From Elusimicrobiota bacterium (lineage in GTDB: Bacteria > Elusimicrobiota > Elusimicrobia > JACQPE01): a stretch of DNA of 64,000 bases. Location: NCBI GenBank assembly GCA_016205025.1, contig JACQJO010000064.1:1-64000 (forward strand). The letters run 5' to 3'. A program made the position numbers and the translations under genes. Positions within the stretch are counted from its first letter, which is position 1; every line of letters starts with the position of its first letter. Of the stretch, positions 1-10,600 are shown piece by piece. The notes under the pieces were generated by a model. That model saw only the letters and a list, made by a program, of their open reading frames with translations. It had not been told where the DNA came from and did no database searches.

Positions 1-102
1 CCCTTGAACCCAGACCCGAGAACCAGTCCCGACGGTTCTCCCCACGTGCTCGCGGGGCCCCTCTCCACTACTGGGTTCAAGGGTGACTCCCCTGCGCTAA
101 AC
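1..102. repeat. In-frame coding palindromic element, copy A1 (left end outside window)
   Basis: This is the right four-fifths of the same element as at 3781-3901 and 44250-44370, read in the same frame (PDPRTSPDGSP...GDSPALN) inside the ThiO-like enzyme. It differs from copy A2 by only a few substitutions, for example His for Arg in SPHVLAG. Confidence 0.93.
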
Positions 103-666
103 GCAAGCATTGCCGCTGATAAATTTGTTTTGGCGGCGGGGCCTTGGTCTGGGGAGTTGGCGCGGCTGTTGGGTTTTCAGGTTCCGGTTTATCCGGCGCG
201 CGGGCAGATTTTGATTTTTGAAATGAAAGAGAGATTTTTATCCTGCCCGGTTTTGATGGGTAAGGATCATGTCTACTATTACCTCGGCCCCAAGCCGGAC
301 GGCCATCTTTATGCCGGAACCACGGTTGAGGACGCGGGTTTTGACACAAAATGCACGGATGAGGCGCTGGAAAGAATCGGAGAGGAAACCGCCGCGTTCG
401 TGCCCAGGGTGAACACTCTACCCATCCGGGGCTCTTGGGCCGGGTTGAGGCCAGCGACAAGGGACAATCTGCCTATTATCGGGCGCGCTCCGGGATGGGA
501 TAACCTTTATGTGGCAACAGGGCATTTCAGGAAAGGGATTTTATTGTCGGCGGTTACGGGGAAAATCATGGCGGATTTGGTTTTGGGAAGGAAACCTCCT
601 CTTTCGATTGAGGAGTTTTCCGTTGATAGATTTGCGGCCGCAAAAGGAGCCAGGCACGTTTTCTGA
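1..666 (+). CDS. thiO: Glycine oxidase ThiO-like FAD-dependent oxidoreductase, C-terminal part (5' end outside window)
   Basis: The gene is cut by the left edge, so its true start is not visible. What remains looks like the C-terminal half of a DAO-family flavoenzyme of the ThiO type, which oxidises glycine to the imine used in thiamine thiazole synthesis. The strand AADKFVLAAGPWSGELA is the usual second FAD-contact segment. RGSWAGLRPATRDNLPIIG and LYVATGHFRKGILLSAVTG match the family's C-terminal FAD-binding signature. Residues from the first ~102 bases come from an in-frame palindromic repeat inserted just before that FAD-contact strand. The last residues and stop (664-666) lie in a GCCAGGCAC-type repeat. 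A TatD gene follows 30 bp downstream on the same strand. The family is clear. ThiO versus another DAO enzyme is likely but not certain because the N-terminal half is missing. Confidence 0.8.
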   Translation, partial: PLNPDPRTSPDGSPHVLAGPLSTTGFKGDSPALNASIAADKFVLAAGPWSGELARLLGFQVPVYPARGQILIFEMKERFLSCPVLMGKDHVYYYLGPKPDGHLYAGTTVEDAGFDTKCTDEALERIGEETAAFVPRVNTLPIRGSWAGLRPATRDNLPIIGRAPGWDNLYVATGHFRKGILLSAVTGKIMADLVLGRKPPLSIEEFSVDRFAAAKGARHVF

Positions 667-690
667 CGAAAACAAGCCAGGCACCTTTTG
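655..690. repeat. GCCAGGCAC repeat between thiO and tatD (family D)
   Basis: Two direct copies of GCCAGGCAC flank the short inverted pair GTTTTC/GAAAAC. The first copy supplies the last codons and stop of the oxidoreductase. The same core (GTGCCAGGCAC or its complement) recurs inside the giant gene at 11036-11097. Confidence 0.6.
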
Positions 691-696
691 CCTTTT

Positions 697-1506
697 ATGA
701 TTGACACTCACGCCCACCTGAATCATTCCCAATTCGACACGGATCGGGATCAGGTTATCCAGAAAGCTTTTGACGCGGGTGTTGATAAGATCGTCGAGAT
801 AGCGGATTCGCAGGGCGAATGGCTTGCGGCGTGCCATCTGGCCCGGCGGTATCCGGGTAAAATTTGGGCGGCCCTTGGTTTTCACCCTCATTACGCCGCT
901 GATTTCAAAGCGGAGCACGGGCATATTCTTAGGTCATTTTTGAAGCAGTCGCCGCAGGCGCTGGCGATCGGCGAGATCGGGCTCGATTACGCCAAAAGCG
1001 AGGCGGCGGCGGATATTCAGAAAGAAACGCTCAAAGCCATGCTGGAGTTAGCCGGCGAAACAGGAAAACCGATCGTGCTGCATTGCAGGAATAAAAACGG
1101 GGAAGGCAGGGGCGAAGACGCATTTGATGATTTATTCGGCATGTTGGAGCAGCACTGGAAACCTGGCGCAAGAGCGCGATTTTCCGGGGTTTTGCATTGC
1201 TTTTCGGGAGGGGTTAGGGAAGCCGCCCGTACGGCGGATTTTCAGTTGGCTTTGGGAGTGGATGGCCCCATAACTTACCCCAAGAACCAAAATTTAAGGG
1301 ACGCGATCAAGGCCGCCGGTTTGAGTAGAGTCGTCCTGGAAACGGACTCGCCTTTTTTGCCGCCGCAGAGCATCCGTGGATCCAGGAATGATCCTTCCCG
1401 GCTTGATGAAATCGCGCGGGCGCTGGCCGATCTTTTCGAAGTCCCCTGCCAAGAAGTCGTATTTGAAACTTCCAAAAACGCCCAAGAACTTTTTGGGTTG
1501 ATCTAG
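697..1506 (+). CDS. tatD: TatD family metal-dependent hydrolase (putative DNase)
   Basis: This encodes a TatD-type amidohydrolase-fold enzyme of about 269 residues, the normal family length. These are two-metal nucleases linked to DNA repair and degradation. The metal-binding elements appear in order: DTHAHL at the N-terminus, EIGLDY near residue 95, HCRNK and then HCFSGG in the middle, and ETDSPFLPP near the C-terminus. I chose the ATG at 697, which gives MIDTHAHL, over the in-frame TTG at 688, because family members begin almost directly with this motif. No strong ribosome-binding site is visible: the upstream 30 bp is occupied by the GCCAGGCACC repeat that also overlaps the end of the oxidoreductase gene. 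It is probably cotranscribed with that gene. The sequence seems intact. Confidence 0.92.
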   Translation: MIDTHAHLNHSQFDTDRDQVIQKAFDAGVDKIVEIADSQGEWLAACHLARRYPGKIWAALGFHPHYAADFKAEHGHILRSFLKQSPQALAIGEIGLDYAKSEAAADIQKETLKAMLELAGETGKPIVLHCRNKNGEGRGEDAFDDLFGMLEQHWKPGARARFSGVLHCFSGGVREAARTADFQLALGVDGPITYPKNQNLRDAIKAAGLSRVVLETDSPFLPPQSIRGSRNDPSRLDEIARALADLFEVPCQEVVFETSKNAQELFGLI

Positions 1507-1512
1507 GATTCC

Positions 1513-1560
1513 ACCCTCACCCCAACCCTCTCCCCTCGAGGGAGAGGGCAGGGTGAGGGG
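1513..1560. repeat. Palindromic CCCTCACC...GGTGAGGG repeat (family E), intergenic copy
   Basis: A long inverted repeat begins 7 bp after the tatD stop. CCCTCACC and CCCTCTCCC on the left pair with GGGAGAGGG and GGTGAGGG on the right, with CTCGAG at the centre. It could act as a transcript-end hairpin but lacks a T-run. Related in-frame copies lie in the giant gene at 6858-6953 and 18486-18582. From memory, this repeat type is widespread in bacteria. Confidence 0.7.
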
Positions 1561-1708
1561 GCCAGAGTAGGCCAACTTGGGGACTTTGGGCCCATTTGCC
1601 TCTTCCCTTGGGACCTAGGCCAAGCGGGCCCAGAGGGCCCATGTGCCAAAAAAGCCCACGCGCTAATATAAGGTAAAGATTTTCGGAACCTAATTTTAAC
1701 TAGGGGGC
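1561..1708 (+). promoter_or_regulatory. Upstream region of the 965-aa gene, GGGCCC-rich
   Basis: No gene is visible. The stretch holds three GGGCCC palindromes (near 1589, 1629 and 1636) and CTTGGGACCTAGGCCAAG, an imperfect palindrome at 1617-1634. CTAATATAAGG at about 1662 could be a -10 region, but I see no convincing -35. A comparable CTTCCCCTTAGGACCCTAG string lies upstream of the second giant gene near 57292. A shared regulatory element is possible but unproven. Confidence 0.3.
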
Positions 1709-4606
1709 TTGTTGAAAGGTACTGGACTTAGCGATTCTGGTTCGTGGTTCAAGCTAAAACGGCGCGCCGGCGCCGTGGTTGAAAAGGACCAGGATTTTGA
1801 GGCTTACCGCTGGCAGAATTTTAAAGAAGTTGGAAGTTGGAAGTTGGAAGTTGGAAGTAAAAATAAAAGATTTCCCGCGTTAGATTCCAAGGTTTTCCGC
1901 CCGAAAGCTCTCATCTCCCTTTTCATCCTCACCTCATTTTTATTCACCATGCCTGGCGGAGAGTTCTATCAGGTTTTTGGGGCGGCGTGGCCGCCTCATG
2001 GCGCCGGCAGGCCCTCCGGGCTGGAGATTAAAAGGGATAAACCCGGACCCCCTTTTCAAAAACAGACGCCTTTCACTCAAGATGAAGAGGAGTTTTTAGT
2101 CGAAAAATTTAACCGGCAGAACCCGGCGCGTTTGGTTGTTATCAGAACACTGCGCGATGCTATTGGTCCGAACTTGGACCAGCCTATTTCATTGGCCGAT
2201 CCCGCTCTTGACCTTATTTCCAACTATTTTTTTTCCGAGGAACTTTTAGAGGCGCGTCCTTTTTACACGAACCAAATTGTCCCCGATCTGGCGAACGATC
2301 TTCGCCGCCCCGGGGTTCACGCTTTTCTTTTTGATCTTTATCAGGCCCACCAACGTCCCGCGGCATTGTTGATCGAATTGCGCGATGAAGAAAACGAAGG
2401 GATGCGAGAATTGCGGAAATTTCAAGACGAGGAAAAGGTCAAGGAGCATCTCGTCAACCTTGAAAAATCAGGGAAAGAAAAGGAGGCCAGGGCCGAACAA
2501 CTTCTTGACGAAAGCGAGCCGGAGGCGGCCGGGCATCCCCTTTATTTTTCCGGCTGGCTTGCGGCCAGGAATTCCTGGAAGCAGGAGCAGGACCGCCAAC
2601 AGAAACGCAAGGAAGAAGCGATTGCAAGCGCGGCCAATCTGCTGGCCAAGCTTGGTTTTGACGCTAGGACGGCTTTCGTCATGCTGTGGGTTTTGCCTTT
2701 TGGCGGGCATGATGGGACCCAAGCGCCTGCCTTGCTCAAATACATAGAACGCTTTTTGCAGGAAAACCCCAATGATTTGGAGAACCTTGTCAGCATAAAA
2801 GAAATCACCAAACACATCGCGCAGGAGGCGGCGCAATGGAAGGATTTTGAAATCTCGCAGACGGAGAAGGTGAAGAAGGCCAGAAGAGAGGGAAACCTCC
2901 GGCTTGTAGCGGAATTGGAAAACGAGGGGCATCGCAAGCTTGCCCAGTTTTTGGGAGGACTGCAGTTGCTTTTGGAGGGCATTAGGGATCCGAAGCTTAG
3001 AAGCAATTTAAACCTTTTGGCCGATCAATTCGCTCCGGGTTTTTGGCATGAAAAAGGCCTTTTCGAGACAGGCCGGATGGCTCCCAGATTCAAGCCCAAT
3101 GAGAAGGTCGTCATCGCCGCGGGGCCGCACAGAGGCATGGAAGGCCGGTTTGAAATCGAACTCGGCCGCGTTGCTCGTTTTGTTTTGGAGGGGATCGCCC
3201 CGACCGGCCAGCATGAAATCCGGACGTTTAATGTTGGGGTGGATGACAACGGTTCGCTCCATATTTTGGGGTGGGCCTCCCGCCAGGAGTATGACCCCGC
3301 CACCGCAGCCACCAAGGACCTTTCCCTTTCCGAAATCAATTTAATCAGCGATCAGGCGGTTGGGCTTGTCAACGCGGAGTTAAGCCAGCCGAGACCTTTA
3401 GATAGCATGATCGCAGCCGGAACACAAGTTGTTGAGATGGTTTCCAGCATCGCCAAAATTCCGATATTTTTGGCTTTGAGCGCAGTGCAGCAATGGGGTT
3501 CCAAGGAGGACGCGGTCCGGCGTTCCAGTCGCAATTTTGGCATTTTGAAGGAGGCGGAAGCGGTGTGGAGAAATTCATCCGCCCAAGAATATGTTGATCT
3601 AAAATTTTTCGGCGTTCCGCTGTTTAGGCCCAGCCTCGTGCCCGCCCTTCAGGAAGCGGCAGTCAAGAAAGCGCAGGAACTGCGGCCCTTGCCGTGGCGG
3701 TCAGCCGGTCTTGATGAGGAGGTTTACAAAGCCGCTTTTGCTCCGTTTTTAAACCACAGCGCCCAGGTTGATCCGAAGAGGTTTAGCGCAGGGGAGTCAC
3801 CCTTGCCCCCAGACCCGAGAACCAGTCCCGACGGTTCTCCCCGCGTGCTCGCGGGGCCCCTTTCCACTACTGGGTTCAAGGGTGACTCCCCTGCGCTAAA
3901 CCTTTACGTTGATCCCGAAGAGATTAAGGAAGTTTACCGTCTTTCGGGGTTCAAGGGCGCGGCTGAATATTACAACCTTAAAAAAAGAATCGCTGTTATT
4001 GAAGGCAAGGATGATGAGGCGAGCCGTTACCAGCGCCAGGCTGTTTGGTCGGGGGTCAGCGCGACGTTGGTGGAAACGATTTCCTTTGGCGGCGCGCTTA
4101 AAACAGGGGGACGGCTGTTGTTGGCAGGGGGCCGGCTTTTAACCGGCGCCGGCGCATTTCATGGCGCGCCGGGCGCGGTTTTAACCGGCGCCGGAAAAGT
4201 CGTGTCGCATCCCGCCCTTGTTCCCTTAGGCGTTGCGCCCCTTCTTGCTTATGACGCGGCGGATGCCGCTAATTCCGGAGGAGCTTTTGGCGGTTATTAC
4301 TTAGCCCAACCAGATAAGGTCGAAGGAAAAGAGACGGTAGACGCCAAGTTCTACAAAACCTTGGCCTACGAGCAGGCTTGGAGACTGGGCATGGATTTCG
4401 TTCCTTTTGTTGGGAGAGGCCGGGGGGGCGGTCCGGAGTCTTACTGGCGATCAACTCCATTGCGAATAGGGACAAGATTTATTTTCGACCCGAAACCCTT
4501 AACGGGATTGCAAGAATTTTTCAGTAAATCCGGCCGAAAATCCGGCCGATTTTTCTATCGACATTTTGGTTCTAAAACTCCACCCACGGTGTCGCAAGGG
4601 CAATGA
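1709..4606 (+). CDS. Exported protein of unknown function, paired with the giant gene
   Basis: A 965-residue reading frame that I do not recognise. Its signal peptide (SLFILTSFLFTMPGGEFYQV) is nearly identical to that of the giant gene downstream. The signal lies about 65 residues after the first possible start (TTG 1709). The real start may be nearer, for example TTG 1844, which falls in a tandem GAAGTTG repeat, so the N-terminus is uncertain. Charged helical stretches follow. A KOW-like segment (KVVIAAGPHRGMEGRFEI) lies in the middle. A 41-codon palindromic insertion occupies 3781-3901. A glycine- and alanine-rich hydrophobic region (about 4060-4300) and a basic C-terminus complete the chain. 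The stop overlaps the giant gene's ATG by four bases (ATGA), which suggests translational coupling. It could be a short relative or partner of the giant proteins. Confidence 0.8.
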   Translation: MLKGTGLSDSGSWFKLKRRAGAVVEKDQDFEAYRWQNFKEVGSWKLEVGSKNKRFPALDSKVFRPKALISLFILTSFLFTMPGGEFYQVFGAAWPPHGAGRPSGLEIKRDKPGPPFQKQTPFTQDEEEFLVEKFNRQNPARLVVIRTLRDAIGPNLDQPISLADPALDLISNYFFSEELLEARPFYTNQIVPDLANDLRRPGVHAFLFDLYQAHQRPAALLIELRDEENEGMRELRKFQDEEKVKEHLVNLEKSGKEKEARAEQLLDESEPEAAGHPLYFSGWLAARNSWKQEQDRQQKRKEEAIASAANLLAKLGFDARTAFVMLWVLPFGGHDGTQAPALLKYIERFLQENPNDLENLVSIKEITKHIAQEAAQWKDFEISQTEKVKKARREGNLRLVAELENEGHRKLAQFLGGLQLLLEGIRDPKLRSNLNLLADQFAPGFWHEKGLFETGRMAPRFKPNEKVVIAAGPHRGMEGRFEIELGRVARFVLEGIAPTGQHEIRTFNVGVDDNGSLHILGWASRQEYDPATAATKDLSLSEINLISDQAVGLVNAELSQPRPLDSMIAAGTQVVEMVSSIAKIPIFLALSAVQQWGSKEDAVRRSSRNFGILKEAEAVWRNSSAQEYVDLKFFGVPLFRPSLVPALQEAAVKKAQELRPLPWRSAGLDEEVYKAAFAPFLNHSAQVDPKRFSAGESPLPPDPRTSPDGSPRVLAGPLSTTGFKGDSPALNLYVDPEEIKEVYRLSGFKGAAEYYNLKKRIAVIEGKDDEASRYQRQAVWSGVSATLVETISFGGALKTGGRLLLAGGRLLTGAGAFHGAPGAVLTGAGKVVSHPALVPLGVAPLLAYDAADAANSGGAFGGYYLAQPDKVEGKETVDAKFYKTLAYEQAWRLGMDFVPFVGRGRGGGPESYWRSTPLRIGTRFIFDPKPLTGLQEFFSKSGRKSGRFFYRHFGSKTPPTVSQGQ
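1826..1858. repeat. Tandem GAAGTTG heptamer repeat in coding sequence
   Basis: About four and a half copies of a 7-bp unit (TTGGAAG) are read in frame as EVGSWKLEVGSK. They lie between the annotated start and the signal peptide of the 965-aa gene. Because 7 is not a multiple of 3, a change in copy number would shift the frame unless the start lies downstream. Confidence 0.85.
3781..3901. repeat. In-frame coding palindromic element, copy A2
   Basis: A 121-bp element with perfect 25-bp inverted arms, from GTTTAGCGCAGGGGAGTCAC on the left to its complement on the right. Inside are two smaller stem-loops (GAGAACC/GGTTCTC and CCCCGCG/CGCGGGG). It is read as FSAGESPLPPDPRTSP... ending in GDSPALN, without disturbing the frame of the 965-aa gene. 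Bases just outside the arms (AGG...CCT) extend the pairing. Confidence 0.95.
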
Positions 4607-4692
4607 ACGCCAAACGCTCAATTTCCCTTTTCATCCTTACCTCCTTTATTATTACCATGCCCGGCGGCGAGTTCTATCATGTCCTTGCCGCC
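4603..4692 (+). other. Signal peptide of the giant protein with PGGEFY motif
   Basis: Residues 1-30. A short basic n-region (MNAKR) leads into a hydrophobic core (SISLFILTSFIIT), then MPGGEFYHVLAA, where cleavage after an Ala is likely. The PGGxFY string recurs at the same place in the 965-aa gene and in the second giant gene. Confidence 0.8.
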
Positions 4693-7600
4693 AACTTCGA
4701 CGGTTCCTCCCGGAACTCTTCTTCAAGACAGAACTCCTTTGTTCTTGTCAAACCCGGACCCAAGGTCAGCCGGCGATCTATTGGCGAAGGCCGGACCTTA
4801 ACTACCATCGAGCGCCCTGGCAGTCAAACCCGCATCCATTTGGTCACAGACGCTTCCCAGGCTCTGCTGTTTAAGGAAACTGCCCAGGAGTCCTGGGATT
4901 ACGCCAAAAAAATCCATCAACAGCGCCGGGGAAGTCTTTTGATCACCGATACCCTGGATGACAAAACCGGCAAACCCCTGCGCCAGGTCTTCAACCCCAA
5001 GACCCAGGAGATGACTGTTTATCCCACGATCAACAACTCTTCGTGGGATGCTGTCCCCGACAGCGCGGTTGATTTAACCCATTACGTTAAGTTTAAAATC
5101 CTGGATTCCGGCCGCGCCGCCAATCGTCCCATTGAGATCCGCCAGGGAGCGATTCTGATGCGTCCGGCCGGCTCTCCCATTGGTCCGTTGGTGACGCGGC
5201 TGTATCAAGCCCCTAGGGGCTATGAGTCATCTGTGGACATTCCTTTATCTTCCTGGCAGTTGACCGGATACGACGTGGCGGTTGATCAACTGCGTCAAGA
5301 ACCAACACGCAACGTTCCTGCCCTGGTCAGTTATTTCATTGGCCAAGAAGAGCTATGGCCGCGGGCCGCCCAGGGCGCTTTGGAGCGGTTTCTGCATGAC
5401 TCCTTATTTTTGATTAACAAGAATAAGGAAGCGCGCATCAGCGTCACCATCGGCGCTAAACCCGCGGCTTGTTCACCCCGGGAAAACGATCCTCCCTTGG
5501 CGCGAGCCCAGGCCCTGCAGGTAACCCTGATCACGGGTCAACCCCCTGGGGATCAACCCCCTGACCCAGCAGGGCCCCGCCATTGGCTGCTTTCCGTTGC
5601 GCTGGACCCCACGCAGAGCTACCAGGCCCAATGGACCAGCTTAAGGGATCTCTTCTGTCCTGCTGCTGTTGCTTCTACCCCTCACCCCTCACCCCTGGCC
5701 CCTCACCCCTCCTCTTCTTTGACCGCTTCCTATCAAGGCTTGTACTTATCCAACCTAATGCGTTGGAAGCCCTATGTTAATACCCAAGAGAAAGGAGATT
5801 TATTTTTTATGGGTCAGAGAACCCAGAGAACCACTCATCTGCGCCAGGAGATCTGGCAGGGGGATTCCTGGTTTCAAACCCAGCACAGCCAGATCGTTGG
5901 CGAAGAAATGGTGGCTTTTAAGGAGGGGTGGATTCCCTGGTTGGGCAAAGGCCTGGCCCAATTCGGCTTAGGCGCAGCGGCTCTGGGCGCCAGCGCCCAG
6001 AGCTATCTATTAGGTCTGCACCGCCTGCCGGACAACTGGACCCTGCACCATCTGCCGGCAGAGTTGATGGAGCGCGCCAAAACCAACCTTCCCCTTCATT
6101 CCACAGCCGAGAAGCTGTCTTTTGCTTTTGGGGAGAACCAGGCTTACCGTAGCTTTTTGTCCGGCCTTAAACCCAGCCGGCCCGATGTCTTTGGGGCGAC
6201 AGAGGAGCTGGCCTCTTATCGGCAAGCCTATGGCTGGTGGGTTTCGGCTACAGGAGTGGTGGGCGGCGCTGCCGTTGACGCGTTGAGCGATCCTGTGACT
6301 TTCATTCCCCTGGTCGTGGGGGTCAAGGTTGTGGGGCGCTTGGTGGCCGGAGTGGCGCCGGCTATTCTAAAGGGCGGAGCCAAGGCCTTAATACCTTTAG
6401 CCACAGCTGGGTTTAAGCCCAAATTACTCAAATTCGCTTACGGGGTTGCCGCCGCTCCCCAGGCCTATGCCTTGGGCGGCGAAAGAGCCTTTCATTTCGG
6501 TCTAGGTCTTTATTTCGCGGGCGGCCAGGTTGCTGCCACCACCTCGGCTTTGATCCGTCATCACCAGATGCACGGCTCCCGGGGCGATTACATGGCAACT
6601 CCGGAATCCCGCGCTGCATTGCGCGAGGCCACGCATCATTTCATCAACACCTTTTATTTTACGGATTTGATTCTGGCGCCGGCCAAATTTTTCTGGGCCA
6701 AAACCCGCCAGACGCAGCAAGCCGCACCCTCCGCTGCCGCCCAGGCTTTAGAAGGTCCGTTGCCGGGATTGGGTAAATTATCCCCCGATGAACTCTTGGC
6801 CTTGGCGCGCAACCCGGAATTAGCCAGAGAGCTCTTTGGCGGTTCTGCCCCGTTTTTCCCCTCTCCCCCTGGGGGAGAGGGCAGGGTGAGGGGTGCTTTA
6901 GTGAATCCACCCTCACCCGGCCTGCGGCCGGCCTCTCCCCTCGAGGGAGAGGCGGCGGGAAGCGGAAAAATCGCTCACTTTAAGTTAAGAGTGCGCCCGC
7001 AGCTATCTGCCGAGCAGATCGCCCAGTTTGACCGTTTTCTGGCCGGTGAAGCAGCTAAAGTGGAGGGGAAGGAATTTCTTGAAGCGGTCTCGTCTGTTTG
7101 GCGGTCCCTTTATCTTAATTACGGGATCACCCCCTTAGAAGGCCAGGTCCGCGCTTCCTGGGAACTGACCCAGGGCAAGGTCTTGGGCATGGCGATGTCC
7201 GGCGGCAAATCCCTGGTGGCTGATGTTGCGGCTGAAGCATTTAAACAGGTCAGGGGCAAACTTCCTGACGGCCAACCCCCGGCCGTTGAGGTGGTGACCG
7301 ACACTCCGGGCAATGCCGAGCAGTTCTTAAGAGACACCGTGCCCTCTTCGGTCACCGGCTCCGAAATTCCCTATAGAGAGCTGACCACGCAAGGGCGCAT
7401 GACTCTTGGTGACCTGCTTTATTTTTATGGACAGAGAACCGGCAACTGGAAACCCTTGGAAAAGGCTTACCAAGAAGGCGACACCGTCATCTGGAGCAAA
7501 GATATCAGAAACCAGATGGAAAACGTGGTTTCCGAACACCCTCATTTAGCGGACTCTCTTAGCCGCGCGAGATTAAAGATCGGCGATGAGGTGGTGTGGT

Positions 7601-10600
7601 TGGCGGAAAGCAAAACCCAGGCGATTTTGGGCTCCAGCACAAAGAAACCGCCTTCTTCCTCCATGATCCGTGAAACCCAAAGAATTCTAGCCGCTATTCA
7701 AGGCGGCGCCATCAAAAAGGTGTTTGATTTCGCCCAGTTAAACAGGAACCCCAAAGAGCCCACCCTTTCCCTTGATCCCCTGGAGGCTCCGGCGTTAAAC
7801 CCTGCTGCCGAGCGCATGCTGACCTCCAAGCTTCAGGGACGCTCCCTGACATCGTTGTTCACACTGGCTTTCAAAAAAGCAACGGGGCGTGTTTTTACCT
7901 CCGACGCGGTCAGCCAGGTGGCCCAAGCCTATTGGCAAAAGCGGGTTTTAAAACCCTTGGGCAAAGAGGGCTGGACCCAGGGCAAAGACGGCAAGTTCTA
8001 CCCCAAAAGCTCTGAAGGCGAAGCCTTGAGCGGGGAGGCCACCGGCATGCCTTCGGAGTTTCAGTCGCCTTACTACAAGATAGCGATCCATCTTTTAGAG
8101 GGATTGTCCCCCAAAGAGATCAGGCAGAGGGTCACCTTAAATGACACCCGCGCCTCCTCCACCCCGTCCCAGATTTTCCGGGCCAAAGCCGGCACGCCTC
8201 AAGAGCAGGACCTGGTGATTGCCGGCATGTCCGGCACCGCCGGCACGGTCAAGGCCCAGTTGAAGGCTCAACTGGGTTCGCGTTTTGTGGAAATTCCCAC
8301 TAATCCTCAAGGCCAAAGACTGCCCACCATTTATCTGGAGGCCGAGGGTTCCCGTGATCTTTTGCCCCAACTCACAGCCAAAGTCCAACAGGAACTGGCC
8401 CAGGGTTCGGTTCTGCTTTTTTCTCCGCGTTTGGGCAAGCCCCTAGCCTACCGTTTATCTAAAGGAGTCAAACCTAACCAGCCCAAACCCGAAATCTATC
8501 TGGTGGACAGCAAAACCCCTGTCTCTTCGCTGGACCCCGCTAATCCCGGCATCGCTCAAATTAAAGAGATTGCCAAAACCAGGAAGGTGCTGATCATTGA
8601 CACCACGGGTTTAAGGCTCTCGCGCGGCCTCAACCTGCGCATGGCCCGCGGAGCCGTTATCGTGGATGCGGATGCCTTAAACGCGGAGCGCGTGGGCCAG
8701 GCGTTAGCCCGTCTTGGCCGCGGTCCCCGTGAAATCAACCAACCGTACATTGTCTACACCAAGCGAACCGTGACCTCCATGACCGCCCGGCTCAATCGCT
8801 TGCTTAAGATAGAACCCTTGACCAAGGCTTTAGAGCAGTATTGGCAGCAAACCAATCAGCCTGAACTGGCGCATTTGCTTAGCCAGGCCCAAAAAGATCC
8901 CTCCGGGCTGACGGCTTCTGAAAGGGTCCATTTAGCCACCAGTATTGATCTGGTGCGCGAGGGTTCAAATAGCTCCATCCAGCAAATCCCCATTGAAACC
9001 CAAAGCTATCTGGTGATGGAGCCTTTAACCGAGGCTTTAAGAACGCTTAAAAGGCAGGGCAGGGAAGGCTCGCGCGAGTATCTCAATCTGGATCAGCTTA
9101 ACCGTAAAATCCTTAATGAACCCGCCACCTTGGCGGAATTGGGCATCAAAGAAGGCTCTTACCAAAACGCCCAAGAGATTGTGTCCCAGATCACCAGGGG
9201 AACCCTTTTGCGCTCTGAAGGAAACTTGAAAGCCGCGGTCAAGCTGGCCAAAACCGATCAGATCAAGGAGCTTTTTGCCAGAAGATTGGCCGAGGTCCAG
9301 GAAGTTTTGCCGCAGTTGGCCGCGATTGAAGCAGCCCCGGATACCAGCTACAGCCGCGCTAACAGCTTAAAAGAGGTTGTGGCCACCTCAAGGGCTTTGG
9401 CCAAGGAATCCATCCTTCCCCGCGTGGAAAGAACGCAGGCGGTTCCCTTCCGATACGAGGCTGTCCAGTTAGTTAAAGCCGAGGCCTCTCAACTGATCCA
9501 GCAGGGCTCCCAAAAGATGAAGGAAGTTAACGCCGCCATGTATGACTGGCGCCACAGCGGCAATTGGTTGAAGGCCGCAGGAGGGGTTGTGGCGCCTGTT
9601 GCTGTGACTGCGGGAATAGCTTATCTGGTTCCTTCCGTGTTAGCCGTTCTTTTTGCTCCGGCAGGGACTGCGGTTGCCGGGGCCTCCATGTTTGGGATGC
9701 TGGGGCAGATGCCTTGGCCAACCCTGGCGGCTGTGATGCGGGGGGGAGGAAAGGCCCTGCAGATTGCGAAGGAATGGAGGGAAGACCGGGTTGCAGAGAC
9801 TCCTTCCGTCATTGCGAGGAGTGGCGCTGCGGGCGCCACGACGCGGCAATCCCATGGAAGGGGTGAATCTTCTTATGAGATTGCTTCAGGCCCTGCGAGC
9901 CTTCGCAATGACGAAACAGCGGGACCTCGCGATGATAGGCCAAAGTTTTTAACCAGAATTCCCAAGCTGGGATGGGCCGCGGCGGCCGGGGCTTTGGCCG
10001 TGGGTTTGGCTCTTTCCGCGACTGGTCCCTCCGAAGCGCAGGTGGTGGCGGCTTCGGCCGGGGCTCCTTTGATGGCGGGTGCGGCAGCCAAGCTGGGGGG
10101 TCTGTTGGGCGCCAAGAGCCGGAAACTGGAATACGGCTCAACGGCGGTTATGTGGGGCGATGAAGTTTGGAAGGAATATAGCGTTTATGTCAAGAAAGAA
10201 ATCGCGAAGGCCAGGGAAATGGAAAAGGAGGGAAAATCCGAAACGGAAATTAGAGATAAGACCGGAATTTTTATTGAAGCCTACCGGTTAACTTACAGAC
10301 CTTTAATCAAGTTACTGCAAGAAGCGCTTAGGGCAGATGTTCCTGTGGAAATTTTGTGGGACGCGGCCAGCGCCGAGAATGAAGACGCTCCTCATGTAAA
10401 AGCATTAACAACAGATATGCAGGATGATGGAATAAGAGGGGCCACGATTATCTCCATTGTTAGAAAGGGACCTCCGGGGACAAACGTGAATTATCTTCAA
10501 CACAGAAAATCTATTTATTTTAAGGGAATCAATGTATTCGCATGGGGATCGGCTAATTTCAGTGAAGCCGGATTGGCGGGCAAAGAAGAAGCCGGATTGA

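Noticed and set aside
3781-3901. Interpreting the 121-bp palindrome as a terminator or attenuator
   Set aside because: It is read through in frame in three genes and has no T-run.
6967-9525. Calling the first motor a functional SecA
   Set aside because: The late helicase motifs lack their arginines and the region is embedded after membrane helices. It is SecA-like only.
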